In this document: piece after piece, positions 17,776-26,149 of the stretch
Layout: the number at the start of each line of letters is the position of its first letter
Position numbering within the stretch: the stretch's first letter is position 1
Assembly: GCA_022824965.1 (NCBI GenBank)
Contig: JAJDYY010000002.1
Location: 62,001-126,000, forward strand
Length of the DNA stretch: 64,000 nt
Reading direction: 5' to 3'
DNA from: Gammaproteobacteria bacterium
GTDB lineage: Bacteria; Pseudomonadota; Gammaproteobacteria; UBA4575
The notes under the pieces: generated by a model
The model's database searches: none
Seen by the model: only the letters and a program-made list of their open reading frames with translations
Told to the model about the DNA's origin: nothing
Translations under genes and position numbers: made by a program

Positions 17776-19418
17776 GACTTCGGATGGGTCGGGACCTCCT
17801 CGTGGTCATGAAGATAATCTTCACTGATTGCATAGTTACCGAATTTGACCGAGTAGTAATCTTCAAAGAAAGGTTCAATTTCAGCTGCAATATCTTCGTT
17901 GTATCCCGGCTTGGAATGCAGAATCTTTCCTTTGTGGTCAGTCGCAAATTCGTGGTCCTTGATAACCATGGTGCCGTCCTTGATTACATACCGGGGGGCA
18001 TTGAACATCTGCTCCCGGTCCTCGTCTTCCGTATAGATCGTGACATCCGCATCAGCGCCTATACCCAGATGCCCCTTGTTTTTCAGGCCCAAAGCCCTCG
18101 CCGGACCCGCTCTGGTAATGATCGCGATCTCATTCAGCGTGTACTCGCGATCCAGTTCCGGAAGTACTGTCTGGGCGACTGCCTTCTGATTGACATGCTG
18201 TAACGCCTCTTTCCTGTAGGCACTGTCCATCAATAGCTTGATCAATTTGGGATAGTTCATGAAGGAACCACCGTTGGGGTGGTCGGTAGACAGCAGGACA
18301 CGCCACGGGTCTTTCGACATCAGAAACAACTCCAGGCCCATGGCCCACTGCAAGGTGTGGGTGTAGATGCTCTCCTGATAACTGAAAGGAATGATGCCGC
18401 AACCACTTTCACACTCCGTGTCTGCGTTCACCCACTTGTCAAACTTGACGTTGCGCAGCATCCAGGCAAGCGGAGCGTCTGCTGTCATTGCCGTAGCCTT
18501 GCCAAACATGACCTGGCCCACGTCCGCCGTGATGTTTTCATGATCGTTGATGTAATTGATGATTTCCTGGGCACCGGATACCGGATTCTTGTTCAACTCC
18601 CCGCCAAAACTGTGGAACTGTACATGGGCTATGTGCGCACGCCGGCCCTGTGCTGCTTTCATGGTATCGAGGGTCGTGCTGATGTTGCCACTGTGTCCCA
18701 GGTTGTTGCAGTGTATGTGGGGTGGATGAGGCAGCCCCAGTTCATGCGCAGCCTCGATGAAGCTTTCCATCACGAACGCTGGCGTGATGTCATAGTGATC
18801 AATCTGCTCGTTTACATCCGTAATGTTGGCATTCTTTCGGCCTTTCCAGAGTTCATCGCTGCCTGTGTTCACCAGCTTGACCGTGTAGGCATGCACTGAA
18901 TTCACCCACCACGCAATGGCTTCCTTGAATTCCTTTTTCCGCCCTTCCTTCAGCAGTTTGTACAAAAATGCATTGTTGCCGAGCAGTACATAGAAACCCT
19001 TGTCTACCACCGGGGTGTCATCGAGCTCTTCGAGTACATGCCTTGCGGTAATGGGTGGAACTGCCGCTTCCATCGCGGTGGTGTAGCCCATGGTGGCGTA
19101 GCGGTAGCCTGTGGCAAAGGTCGAGGGTACGATGCCACCGGTCCCGGAACGGGTCACCGCGGTTTTCGGGTGAACATCCAGGCGATGATCTTCTGGCATC
19201 AGCTTTCGTGCGAGGTTGACCTTGGGTCCGGCAATGTGGCAATGGATGTCAATTGCACCGGGCATCACGACCATGCCGCGTGCATCGATCCTGGAAGCGG
19301 ATTTGGAAACGGATTCCACGATCTTTCCATCTCTCACGCACAGGTCCTGGATACTGCCATCGACATTGTTGGCAGGATCGTATACACGCCCGTTCGAGAT
19401 TTTTAATTCAGATGGCAT
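17772..19418 (-). CDS. fhcA: Formylmethanofuran dehydrogenase/hydrolase complex subunit A
   Basis: A 548-residue amidohydrolase-fold subunit that holds a binuclear zinc site and interconverts formylmethanofuran and formate plus methanofuran. The metal ligands expected from archaeal FwdA are visible: AIDIHCHIAGPK (two His), the lysine in HAYTVKLVNTG that is carboxylated in the family, PHIHCNNLGHSGN, IAHVQFHSFGG and the late Asp of LLSTDHPNGGSF. The site therefore looks intact. Encoded between fhcB and fhcD in the standard order, overlapping fhcD by four bases. Confidence 0.96.
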   Translation of the reverse strand: MPSELKISNGRVYDPANNVDGSIQDLCVRDGKIVESVSKSASRIDARGMVVMPGAIDIHCHIAGPKVNLARKLMPEDHRLDVHPKTAVTRSGTGGIVPSTFATGYRYATMGYTTAMEAAVPPITARHVLEELDDTPVVDKGFYVLLGNNAFLYKLLKEGRKKEFKEAIAWWVNSVHAYTVKLVNTGSDELWKGRKNANITDVNEQIDHYDITPAFVMESFIEAAHELGLPHPPHIHCNNLGHSGNISTTLDTMKAAQGRRAHIAHVQFHSFGGELNKNPVSGAQEIINYINDHENITADVGQVMFGKATAMTADAPLAWMLRNVKFDKWVNADTECESGCGIIPFSYQESIYTHTLQWAMGLELFLMSKDPWRVLLSTDHPNGGSFMNYPKLIKLLMDSAYRKEALQHVNQKAVAQTVLPELDREYTLNEIAIITRAGPARALGLKNKGHLGIGADADVTIYTEDEDREQMFNAPRYVIKDGTMVIKDHEFATDHKGKILHSKPGYNEDIAAEIEPFFEDYYSVKFGNYAISEDYLHDHEEVPTHPKS

Positions 19419-19482
19419 GTTCTGATTATCCTTTGAACAAAACTATTGCTATCCGGCAAGACGGTTGTTGGAAGATGTTTTG

Positions 19483-20844
19483 TTAAGCCGCAACCCTGGC
19501 CTTGCTGCCTGAAAGGATTTTTTTCACGCGCTTGCGTATTCCCTCCAGGATTTCCTGGTCTGTCGGGAAGGGAGAATCAAACGCTGGTCGCAGGGATATT
19601 GGGACATCATCCATCCTGTACACCGTTCCGCCGGTATTGATCCCGTAGGTCGCCACTGCAAAACGCACCCTGGAAAGTCGGGTGGTATGGGTCTCTTTCA
19701 CGTCCATGGAAATGACCGGTATTTTTTCCAGATGCTCAATGGCTTTCTTGGGGAAGTTGGATGCCGGGTCCGAGGCAACGATCATCGCAGCGTCAGCTTC
19801 ACCCCTGGCAAGCACATCGCTGGTCGTAAATTCACCCGGGTTGAACCTCGGGTATCCCCGGTTGAAGTTGACGCCAAATGGATATCCCGTCTGCCATGCA
19901 ACGACGTTGTCTGCACCGGTTACGTTGCCATGACCTCGAACGGGCTTGGCCACGAAGTGGGTAAATTCATTGAGATCGGATGCCAGGGAATAGACTGCAC
20001 CGGAATTGAAGTGCCTTCCTCGGGTCATGGTCAGGCCCATACCCATGAACAGCACCCCAAACTGGCAGTTCTTCATGCGCTGTACCAGGTCATCCAGTGT
20101 TTCCCGGGGCACACCGGTCTGCTCTTCAATGTCCTCGCTGATTTTCCTTCCCTTGACGAGAGCACGCAACGCCCAGAGCAACTCAAAGTCCTTGCCGGGT
20201 TTGACCCGCACGAAGATGTCCGCCACGGGAGTACTGGGTGTCTTGCGCACATCGATCAGAACTACGGTGCGATCCTTTTTGCCGTTCGGGATGAACATGC
20301 CTTTCGGGGTCACAGCATAACGCGTGAAGTGACGGGGGTGGGATTCAGCCGGGTTGCCGCCCCAGTAAATCACCAGGTCGGCGCGGTTTTTGATCTCCCC
20401 CAGAGTGGCTGTACTTTCACCTACACCCTGAAAAGCCATGCCCGATGGACCGTGGCATACCGAAGTCGTAGTATCGATATTGCCGTTGATAGTATCCATG
20501 ATATCCACTGCCACGCGCTGGGCTTCACACGGGCAGTCACTGAGCCCGTAGGTGATGGGAAATTTTGCGTCCACAAGAATCCGGGCGGCCTCGTCCAGGC
20601 CCTCATCCAAACTGGCTTCCTTGCCATCAATCAGCACTACCGGGCGCTCTTCCAGCGTGTGCTCGTAAAACCAGGCCCGTCCAAGCACACATGCCCTCTT
20701 GGCCTTGGTGATACGGTGTGCGTCCAGGTCGACAGTTAGCTCCATGTCATCACAGACACAACCGCAAAACGTGCAGGTCGCATCTTTTACAATCCTGATA
20801 TTCTTGCTTTCCTTGGGCTTGGCTTTGGCTGCTGCTTCTGGCAT
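19483..20844 (-). CDS. fhcB: Formylmethanofuran dehydrogenase subunit B homologue
   Basis: A 453-residue molybdopterin-oxidoreductase-fold subunit. The N-terminus carries a four-cysteine iron-sulfur motif, CTFCGCVC followed by RACVLG about 30 residues on. A further cysteine pair in PITYGLSDCPCEAQRVAV lies where archaeal FwdB has the cysteine that binds tungsten or molybdenum. Bacterial FhcB is generally regarded as having lost pterin-metal function; here the binding residues look kept, and a FwdD-like gene stands just upstream. A good ribosome site (GAGGATAC) precedes the ATG. If functional, the complex could oxidise formate or formyl groups to CO2. This is inference; motif positions were judged by eye. 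Confidence 0.9.
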   Translation of the reverse strand: MPEAAAKAKPKESKNIRIVKDATCTFCGCVCDDMELTVDLDAHRITKAKRACVLGRAWFYEHTLEERPVVLIDGKEASLDEGLDEAARILVDAKFPITYGLSDCPCEAQRVAVDIMDTINGNIDTTTSVCHGPSGMAFQGVGESTATLGEIKNRADLVIYWGGNPAESHPRHFTRYAVTPKGMFIPNGKKDRTVVLIDVRKTPSTPVADIFVRVKPGKDFELLWALRALVKGRKISEDIEEQTGVPRETLDDLVQRMKNCQFGVLFMGMGLTMTRGRHFNSGAVYSLASDLNEFTHFVAKPVRGHGNVTGADNVVAWQTGYPFGVNFNRGYPRFNPGEFTTSDVLARGEADAAMIVASDPASNFPKKAIEHLEKIPVISMDVKETHTTRLSRVRFAVATYGINTGGTVYRMDDVPISLRPAFDSPFPTDQEILEGIRKRVKKILSGSKARVAA

Positions 20845-20881
20845 GGAGTATCCTCAACTAACGTGAATCGGTGGCCTTGGA

Positions 20882-21226
20882 TCAACCTTTCACTTTGGTC
20901 ACTTCGACTTGCATATGCTTTGACATCGGCATTCCAGAGGCTGCTGTATCTGAGCCCATCAACTGGCTTGAAGAAGGTCCATAGGGGATGAAAATCATTC
21001 CCGAGGGCAGGTCTTCTTCTTTTTTGCCTGTACACGTGACCACGGCCTGTCCCACGTCTGATTTTAGCCGAATCTTATCGCCGTTACTAAGCTTCAGCCG
21101 ACGCATGTCCTGCTCGTTCAGTTCCGCTGTGGTTGTTACAGCCAGATACTCATCCTTGAGCTTGCCCTTGTTCAGCGATGTGCCCTGTTTTTGTGAGCGT
21201 CCGGGTACTAGTATCATCGTTTCCAC
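20882..21226 (-). CDS. FwdD-like molybdopterin dinucleotide-binding subunit
   Basis: A 114-residue protein matching the small subunit D of archaeal formylmethanofuran dehydrogenase. It shows LVPGRSQKQG, ELNEQDMRRLKLSNGDKIRLKS, PSGMIFIPYGPSSSQLMG and SGMPMSKHMQVEVTKV, the double-psi-barrel domain that holds one face of the molybdo- or tungstopterin. It begins at GTG 21226 (ATG at 21217 also possible) and ends 37 bases before fhcB. As first gene of the fhc operon it lies on the same transcript. Standard descriptions of bacterial Fhc complexes list only A-D, without this subunit, so its presence is notable. Confidence 0.82.
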   Translation of the reverse strand: METMILVPGRSQKQGTSLNKGKLKDEYLAVTTTAELNEQDMRRLKLSNGDKIRLKSDVGQAVVTCTGKKEEDLPSGMIFIPYGPSSSQLMGSDTAASGMPMSKHMQVEVTKVKG

Positions 21227-21488
21227 TGTGCATGTATCCTCGAATGCTGAGTGAAGACTGATTTCAGTAGAAGAGAAAATGGAGAAGCGGTTCAGTTCAT
21301 CGACCCTAAATCCGCCCGTTGCCCGCCAGACCTTCGATCCGGCGGTTGTGTGCTAACTCTGCAACTGTCGACTGCCTCCATATTCTACTGCATTTCCCGG
21401 CAAGATACCCTCTAAAAGTTGCTGACTGCACCTTCGGCAGCCTTCCCCGGGAGACCAGAGTCGGCCAGGTCAACGGCTTGGCTGCAGG

Positions 21489-22712
21489 CTACCTCAGATC
21501 GATCCTAAGTGAAATTGTACCGAAATAGCCAAAAGCATCCGAGTACGCGATACGTGCCGCGGAGTGAGGCTGTCCGCTGGCCAGACTCTCACCGTGTCTT
21601 GCATAGCGCATTACCGGAGCCCGGGACAGGTATTCGCCACCGACAGCCAGCCGCAAGACCAGGTTCTCAAACAAGTTCACGCTCAGGGAGGTCTCCAAGC
21701 TCAGCGTTGCAGCCAGTTCCGAATCATCGTCCTCCCAGTCCGTCAACTCATCCAGAACAGGTTCAGCAGAAGACAGCAGTGTTCTTTGTGAACCCTCGTA
21801 CTCGGAATCGAGATAAAAGAGTCCCAGTTTGCCGTCGACCATCAGTTGCCAGCGCTGCCTGAACGGGACCTCGATGCGGCCACCGAAGTCCGCACCGTAA
21901 TATGAGGCCTTCAAGTCTTCTTCCAGGGTCAGGCTGTTGACCCCCGGATCCCGGTTGGACTCATAGGCGAAGGTTTCGGATTCCTGCTCCAGTCTCCTGA
22001 AGCTGGGTCCGGCATATAGCCTGGACCGGACCTGCCCTGTTTGTGAGAACAATATTCCGGTTATAAGACCGAGGCCATGGTAATCGACCTTGCGTTCAGT
22101 CCTGACCCGGATCGGATCACCCCAGGCGAAATTCGGGGCTCCGAAAGGGATTTCGCCACCGTCAATCCTGCCGATCCAGCCAACGGAGCGGACATGCGGG
22201 TCGTTCTTGATAAGCGAAACGAGGTGCTGCTCGGTCTCGGCCGTAATGCATGCTCCGAGTTCAGTCCCCTGGGGGCAGTACTGATTCTCGAACTGGATCC
22301 GCACCTCGGTCCAGGGTGCGGCATCCTCACTGTAATCGTTGGTGTGTGTCGAGCTGTACGAGATGAGAAAACCGCTGAACTCGGTGAACAGGTCTTTCCC
22401 GAGGGCATGATAGTTGCGCCCGACTGTCAATTGAGCCCGTGACCCGGACCGGAATTCAGCATCATAGTGCTCGAGAAAACCGACAACCTCTTCGCTTCCG
22501 TTCGTCCTGACAAAAGGGCTGGATTCAGGCAAGTCAAGGAAATGCACGCCCCCATCTGCTTGCAGGTAGAAGGCATCTCCAGTCGGGTCATTGGGTGGTA
22601 CGGCATGGGCCTGCAGACAAAGCAGGACAAGAAGAAAAACAGCCACACACCGGAGGCCGGGGAACGACAGTGTTTTTCTCAAGTACAGCATCATCATGAC
22701 AAACTTCGACAA
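21489..22712 (-). CDS. Outer-membrane beta-barrel-like protein, function unknown
   Basis: A 407-residue exported protein. It has a signal peptide (hydrophobic run FLLVLLCLQ, then AHA before VPPNDP), and the rest shows alternating hydrophobic/polar strands ending in short turns, for example GADFGGRIEVPFRQRWQLMV and LVLRLAVGGEYL, ending YFGTISLRIDLR. This is typical of outer-membrane barrels. Two cysteines in ENQYCPQGTELGACIT may form a disulfide in a loop. No family was recognised. It stands 263 bases downstream of the fhc operon promoter side, on the same strand but upstream of it, and is divergent from the DUF4242 gene. Confidence 0.72.
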   Translation of the reverse strand: MSKFVMMMLYLRKTLSFPGLRCVAVFLLVLLCLQAHAVPPNDPTGDAFYLQADGGVHFLDLPESSPFVRTNGSEEVVGFLEHYDAEFRSGSRAQLTVGRNYHALGKDLFTEFSGFLISYSSTHTNDYSEDAAPWTEVRIQFENQYCPQGTELGACITAETEQHLVSLIKNDPHVRSVGWIGRIDGGEIPFGAPNFAWGDPIRVRTERKVDYHGLGLITGILFSQTGQVRSRLYAGPSFRRLEQESETFAYESNRDPGVNSLTLEEDLKASYYGADFGGRIEVPFRQRWQLMVDGKLGLFYLDSEYEGSQRTLLSSAEPVLDELTDWEDDDSELAATLSLETSLSVNLFENLVLRLAVGGEYLSRAPVMRYARHGESLASGQPHSAARIAYSDAFGYFGTISLRIDLR

Positions 22713-22932
22713 TCCCGCAGCGTTGACACAAACTCATCGCCGGATAGTATCCAGTGCATTGCAGCGACTTTCAGGCAGTTTCATCGCCACGCCGACAGCC
22801 ATTGAATATGCCACATACCGTCTGCAGATACACTATTGCGCCGATAAGCTGGTATAATCCTACGCACAAATAACAGGCTTATGCTACAAGCAGACCACTG
22901 CTGAAAATAACACTAATCAGGAGAAGCGAATC

Positions 22933-23205
22933 ATGCCAAGATATTTGATCGAACGTGAAATTCCCGGGGCCGGCGATCTGAACGGTGACGACCTCAAGGG
23001 TATTTCTCAAAAATCGTGCAGCATTCTAAAGGAAATGGGCCCGCAGATTCAGTGGGTAGAAAGCTATGTGACCGATGACAAGGTCTATTGCACCTATATT
23101 GCACCTAACGAGGATGAAATACGCAAGCACGCAGAAGAAGGCGGATTTCCGGCAAATAAGATTGCTGAAATCAAGAATGTAATCAGTCCAACGACTGCGG
23201 AATAG
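22933..23205 (+). CDS. DUF4242 family protein
   Basis: A 90-residue protein with MPRYLIEREIPGAGDLN, VESYVTDDKVYCTYIAPNEDEIRKHAEEGGFPANKI. This matches the small ferredoxin-like-fold DUF4242 family, whose characterised members bind nickel or are of unknown role. A very good ribosome site (AGGAGAAGC) precedes the ATG. It is a lone plus-strand gene between the barrel protein and the methanethiol-oxidase operon. Confidence 0.8.
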   Translation: MPRYLIEREIPGAGDLNGDDLKGISQKSCSILKEMGPQIQWVESYVTDDKVYCTYIAPNEDEIRKHAEEGGFPANKIAEIKNVISPTTAE

Positions 23206-23283
23206 CGCGTTTCCGAAATTCAATCACAAGTGACCACTCTGTCCACCGGGTTTCTGCGTGGGCAGAGTCACGTGCCTTTGCAG

Positions 23284-23913
23284 TCAGTCTGAAAGTAACT
23301 CGCGTTCCTTGTCCCCGCGGGGATTCAGACCCAGGGACGCTTTCAGATATTCCAGAAAGGACGAAGCCCCGGAGTGTGTCCCATCGGCTTCCACCACGGG
23401 CGGGTTGCCGGACATCACCTTCGTGATGAACCTGACCACTTCCGCTGAATCCCACTCACGCTCCCCTACTGCCCTGTAGATAATTCTGCCCTCCGGACTG
23501 ACGAGGAAGGTCGTAGGCAGGCCCAGCACACCCCAGTTCGAAAGTTCCATATTCAGGTCAACAAGAATGGTGAATTCCACCGGCACCTGGTTCAAGAATT
23601 TTTTTATACTGTCCAGGCTCGGACCGACATGCACACCAACGACCTCAAGGCCGGCGTGATTCAGTTCCTTGTGCAGATTATCCAGGGCCGGCATCTCTTT
23701 GCGACAAGGCGCGCACCACGTGGCCCAAAAGTTCAGCAACACGAACTTGTCCCGGTAGTCGCCTAGAGCCACGCTCGTTCCATCAAGGGTCTCCAGCGTA
23801 AAATCCTCTGCTATCGGTTGGGCCGAGACAGGCCCCATGGGCGCCCTGGCATGCGCTGTACACAAACAAAAATACAGTAGTCCACACAGACACCACCCGA
23901 TCGTTCTCATCAT
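23284..23913 (-). CDS. Periplasmic TlpA-like thioredoxin
   Basis: A 209-residue exported thioredoxin-fold protein. It has a signal peptide (GWCLCGLLYFCLCTAHARA), the active-site motif FWATWCAPCRKEMPAL and the cis-proline stretch LGLPTTFLVSPEGRI. TlpA-type proteins reduce disulfides in cytochrome c or copper-site assembly. It follows the MauG-like gene by 40 bases, so it probably serves maturation of MtoX, SCO or the dihaem protein. A C-terminal tail of about 40 residues (NPPVVEADGTHSG onward) is longer than usual. Confidence 0.88.
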   Translation of the reverse strand: MMRTIGWCLCGLLYFCLCTAHARAPMGPVSAQPIAEDFTLETLDGTSVALGDYRDKFVLLNFWATWCAPCRKEMPALDNLHKELNHAGLEVVGVHVGPSLDSIKKFLNQVPVEFTILVDLNMELSNWGVLGLPTTFLVSPEGRIIYRAVGEREWDSAEVVRFITKVMSGNPPVVEADGTHSGASSFLEYLKASLGLNPRGDKERELLSD

Positions 23914-23953
23914 TGTTGCAAGGGTTCCTTATATAGAGTTTTGGAATTCGGGA

Positions 23954-25303
23954 TCAGTATTTCAACTTGTTCTTGTGTGTCCAGTCGGGATCATCCTTGC
24001 TGACGTCACCGATCGGTGCGGCAAAGGCATCGGTTACCAGTATAGGGACATTGCCGCCCGTCAGTGATCGCAGGAAAGCAAGCAAATCCTCAATCTCGGA
24101 ATCCGTCAGGTTCAGTGGCCGAATCAGGGGGCTGAGCAACTCGTTGGGGATTCCGCCCCGATTGTAGAAATCCAGGACCTCACGCAGCGTGTGAAACGAA
24201 CCATTGTGCATGTAAGGTGCCGTCAGAGCGACATTCCTCAGGGATGGGGTGCGAAACTTCCAGCGATCGTTCGGATCCTCGGTCACCTCGTACAGGCCCA
24301 GGTCGTTCTTCTCGAATCTGGAAACCGAATTGATCACGCTGTTTTCAAGCTCAGTGAAAATCCCGGGCGCCAGTTGCACCCTCGTGGTTCCGGAATCGCG
24401 GCCCATGGACACTTCGTACCCCAAACCGGTGTTGTGCAACCGATCATCCGTGAACAGGGCATGCTCTTTCTGGACCAGATGACAGCTGCTGCATGCCCCC
24501 TTGCCGGTAAACAGCCTGAAACCACGTTTGACCTGATCACTGACTGCATTTTTTTCCTTGCCGTAGTACCAGCGGTCGAACGGTGAGTCGGCTGCATTGA
24601 GAGTCCGCTGATAACTGGCCAGGGCCATACCGATCGTTTCCATGGTCGGGCCGCGGCCATGGAATACCTCTTCAAACAAACCATCATATTCATCGATTGC
24701 ATTGATTTTATTGATCACGTAGCCGATCGACGGATTGGCCATTTCGTTGCGTGCGAGAAATGGTGCCCACACCTGCTGCTCCAGAGTGGATTCACGCCCG
24801 TCATGGAAGATCTTGCCGAAGTAGGCCACATTGTAAATTGTCGGTGTATTGCGCTTGCCGGAACGGCCTTCGACACCGACCGCTGTCTCAAGCTCATTGT
24901 TGGTAAATCCCTGCTCCGGGATATGACACATGGCGCAGGAGAACGTGTTGTTGATCGAAAGACGACGGTCAAAAAACAACTTTCTTCCCAGCAGAATCTT
25001 TTTCGCCGTAAGTGGATTATCTGCAGGTACAGGCACCGGTGGAAGTCCCAGCGGCGGCTGCTCGGCGAATTTGATGAGTTCGGCCTCCTTTCCAATGCGG
25101 TTCAGCAAATCCAGCGTGCTGGTGGTGTAATCGGCAGATTCATAGCCGTGTTTGACATCTCCCGGTCCGAATATCGCCCGATTCTGCAACTCGGGTGCAT
25201 CTGCAGAGCCCCGAGACGCAGTAGCTGAAAAGAGCGAAAGTGCAGCAGCGAAAACGACCAGGGCGTTGATGACCAACACGGCCTTGTTCATGCGATTCAT
25301 CAC
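23954..25303 (-). CDS. Dihaem cytochrome c peroxidase / MauG-like protein
   Basis: A 449-residue periplasmic protein with an N-terminal signal segment and two haem c sites, CAMCHIPEQGFT at about residue 142 and CSSCHLVQKEHALF at about residue 272. The conserved blocks KILLGRKLFFDRRLS and FRTPSLRNVALTAPYMHNG are typical of MauG and bacterial cytochrome c peroxidases. In the methanethiol-oxidase operon known from Hyphomicrobium, a mauG gene accompanies mtoX and is thought to help its maturation. Here it overlaps the SCO gene by four bases. A peroxidase role against the H2O2 formed by MtoX is also possible. Confidence 0.92.
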   Translation of the reverse strand: MMNRMNKAVLVINALVVFAAALSLFSATASRGSADAPELQNRAIFGPGDVKHGYESADYTTSTLDLLNRIGKEAELIKFAEQPPLGLPPVPVPADNPLTAKKILLGRKLFFDRRLSINNTFSCAMCHIPEQGFTNNELETAVGVEGRSGKRNTPTIYNVAYFGKIFHDGRESTLEQQVWAPFLARNEMANPSIGYVINKINAIDEYDGLFEEVFHGRGPTMETIGMALASYQRTLNAADSPFDRWYYGKEKNAVSDQVKRGFRLFTGKGACSSCHLVQKEHALFTDDRLHNTGLGYEVSMGRDSGTTRVQLAPGIFTELENSVINSVSRFEKNDLGLYEVTEDPNDRWKFRTPSLRNVALTAPYMHNGSFHTLREVLDFYNRGGIPNELLSPLIRPLNLTDSEIEDLLAFLRSLTGGNVPILVTDAFAAPIGDVSKDDPDWTHKNKLKY

Positions 25304-26055
25304 GAACCTACTTGTGCAGTCAACACCCCGTCTTCAATAAGAAGCGTTTTTATATCAATCGCAATCAATTGATCGTGCAAGAATGAAACGCTGTATTCCT
25401 GTCGAATGTTGCGGGATTTGTCAATCAGAAAAGCGCGCAAGACATGCGCCATGGTCCCGGTAAAATTCCCGTCCTCGTCGAATTCCTGAATGACCATCTG
25501 CCCGTAGCTACGGAGGATGGGTTCCAGCACCTCTTCGGATGAAGTCGTCAAAAACAGCCACTCAGGGTCCCCTTCACTGAATGTCCCGCCATACAGTTTC
25601 ATCGCCTCAGGCGTGTCCTGCCTGGGATCAAAACTGACACTGATCAGGCGAATTTTATCGGCCAGTTCGGGCTCAGCCTTGAACCGCTCCTTGAGTTTGT
25701 AGAACACGGCCGTTGCCAAAGGACAGCCGTTGATTTCCGAGCAATTGGTATAGATAAAGGTAAGGAGAACCAGCTTGTCGCCCAGAAGATCGCTCAACTC
25801 CCACTGTTTCCCGTCCGTATCCAAGACGGTGCCGCTGCCGGCAGCACTAACAACCGGTAAGGGGTAAGTCCCTGGTTCGGGGGGATCGTAAGGGAGTTCC
25901 GGTTTCCATCCATCTGCTATCACCTGCACATCGACCTGGGCCGCATGTGACCAGGGCATCGGGGCCTCCTCATCGGCCGAACGGTCACAGCCCAACAATG
26001 AAACAAGCAGTATCAGGCAAACCGCTGGATATCTAAAACCATTCACCATCTGCAA
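25300..26055 (-). CDS. SCO1/SenC-type copper chaperone, unusual CX5C site
   Basis: A 251-residue thioredoxin-fold lipoprotein or exported protein: the N-terminus has LILLVSLLGCDRSADEE, a likely lipobox. The SCO core reads LVLLTFIYTNCSEINGCPLATAVF, and the distal histidine appears in GTMAHVLRAFLIDKS. Normal SCO proteins have CX3C; here the two cysteines are five residues apart (CSEINGC). SCO proteins deliver copper, and MtoX is a copper enzyme, so this gene, placed between mtoX and the MauG-like gene, is probably its copper chaperone. Preceded by a hairpin after mtoX. Confidence 0.88.
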   Translation of the reverse strand: MQMVNGFRYPAVCLILLVSLLGCDRSADEEAPMPWSHAAQVDVQVIADGWKPELPYDPPEPGTYPLPVVSAAGSGTVLDTDGKQWELSDLLGDKLVLLTFIYTNCSEINGCPLATAVFYKLKERFKAEPELADKIRLISVSFDPRQDTPEAMKLYGGTFSEGDPEWLFLTTSSEEVLEPILRSYGQMVIQEFDEDGNFTGTMAHVLRAFLIDKSRNIRQEYSVSFLHDQLIAIDIKTLLIEDGVLTAQVGS

Positions 26056-26073
26056 AATTGTAGCCCATAAACA

Positions 26074-26116
26074 GCAAGGCCGCCTGTAAGGCGGCCTTGC
26101 TCCAGATAAAATCTGG
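26074..26116 (-). terminator. Strong hairpin between mtoX and the SCO gene
   Basis: A perfect 11-bp stem (GCAAGGCCGCC / GGCGGCCTTGC, loop TGTAA, 26074-26100), with a second small hairpin (CCAGAT/ATCTGG) at 26102-26116. On the minus strand only a short T run (GTTTAT) follows, so it probably attenuates or protects the mtoX message, giving mtoX more transcript than sco and mauG. Confidence 0.65.
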
Positions 26117-26149
26117 CTATTGATTACAGCATTGTAACAAAGCCGCGTT

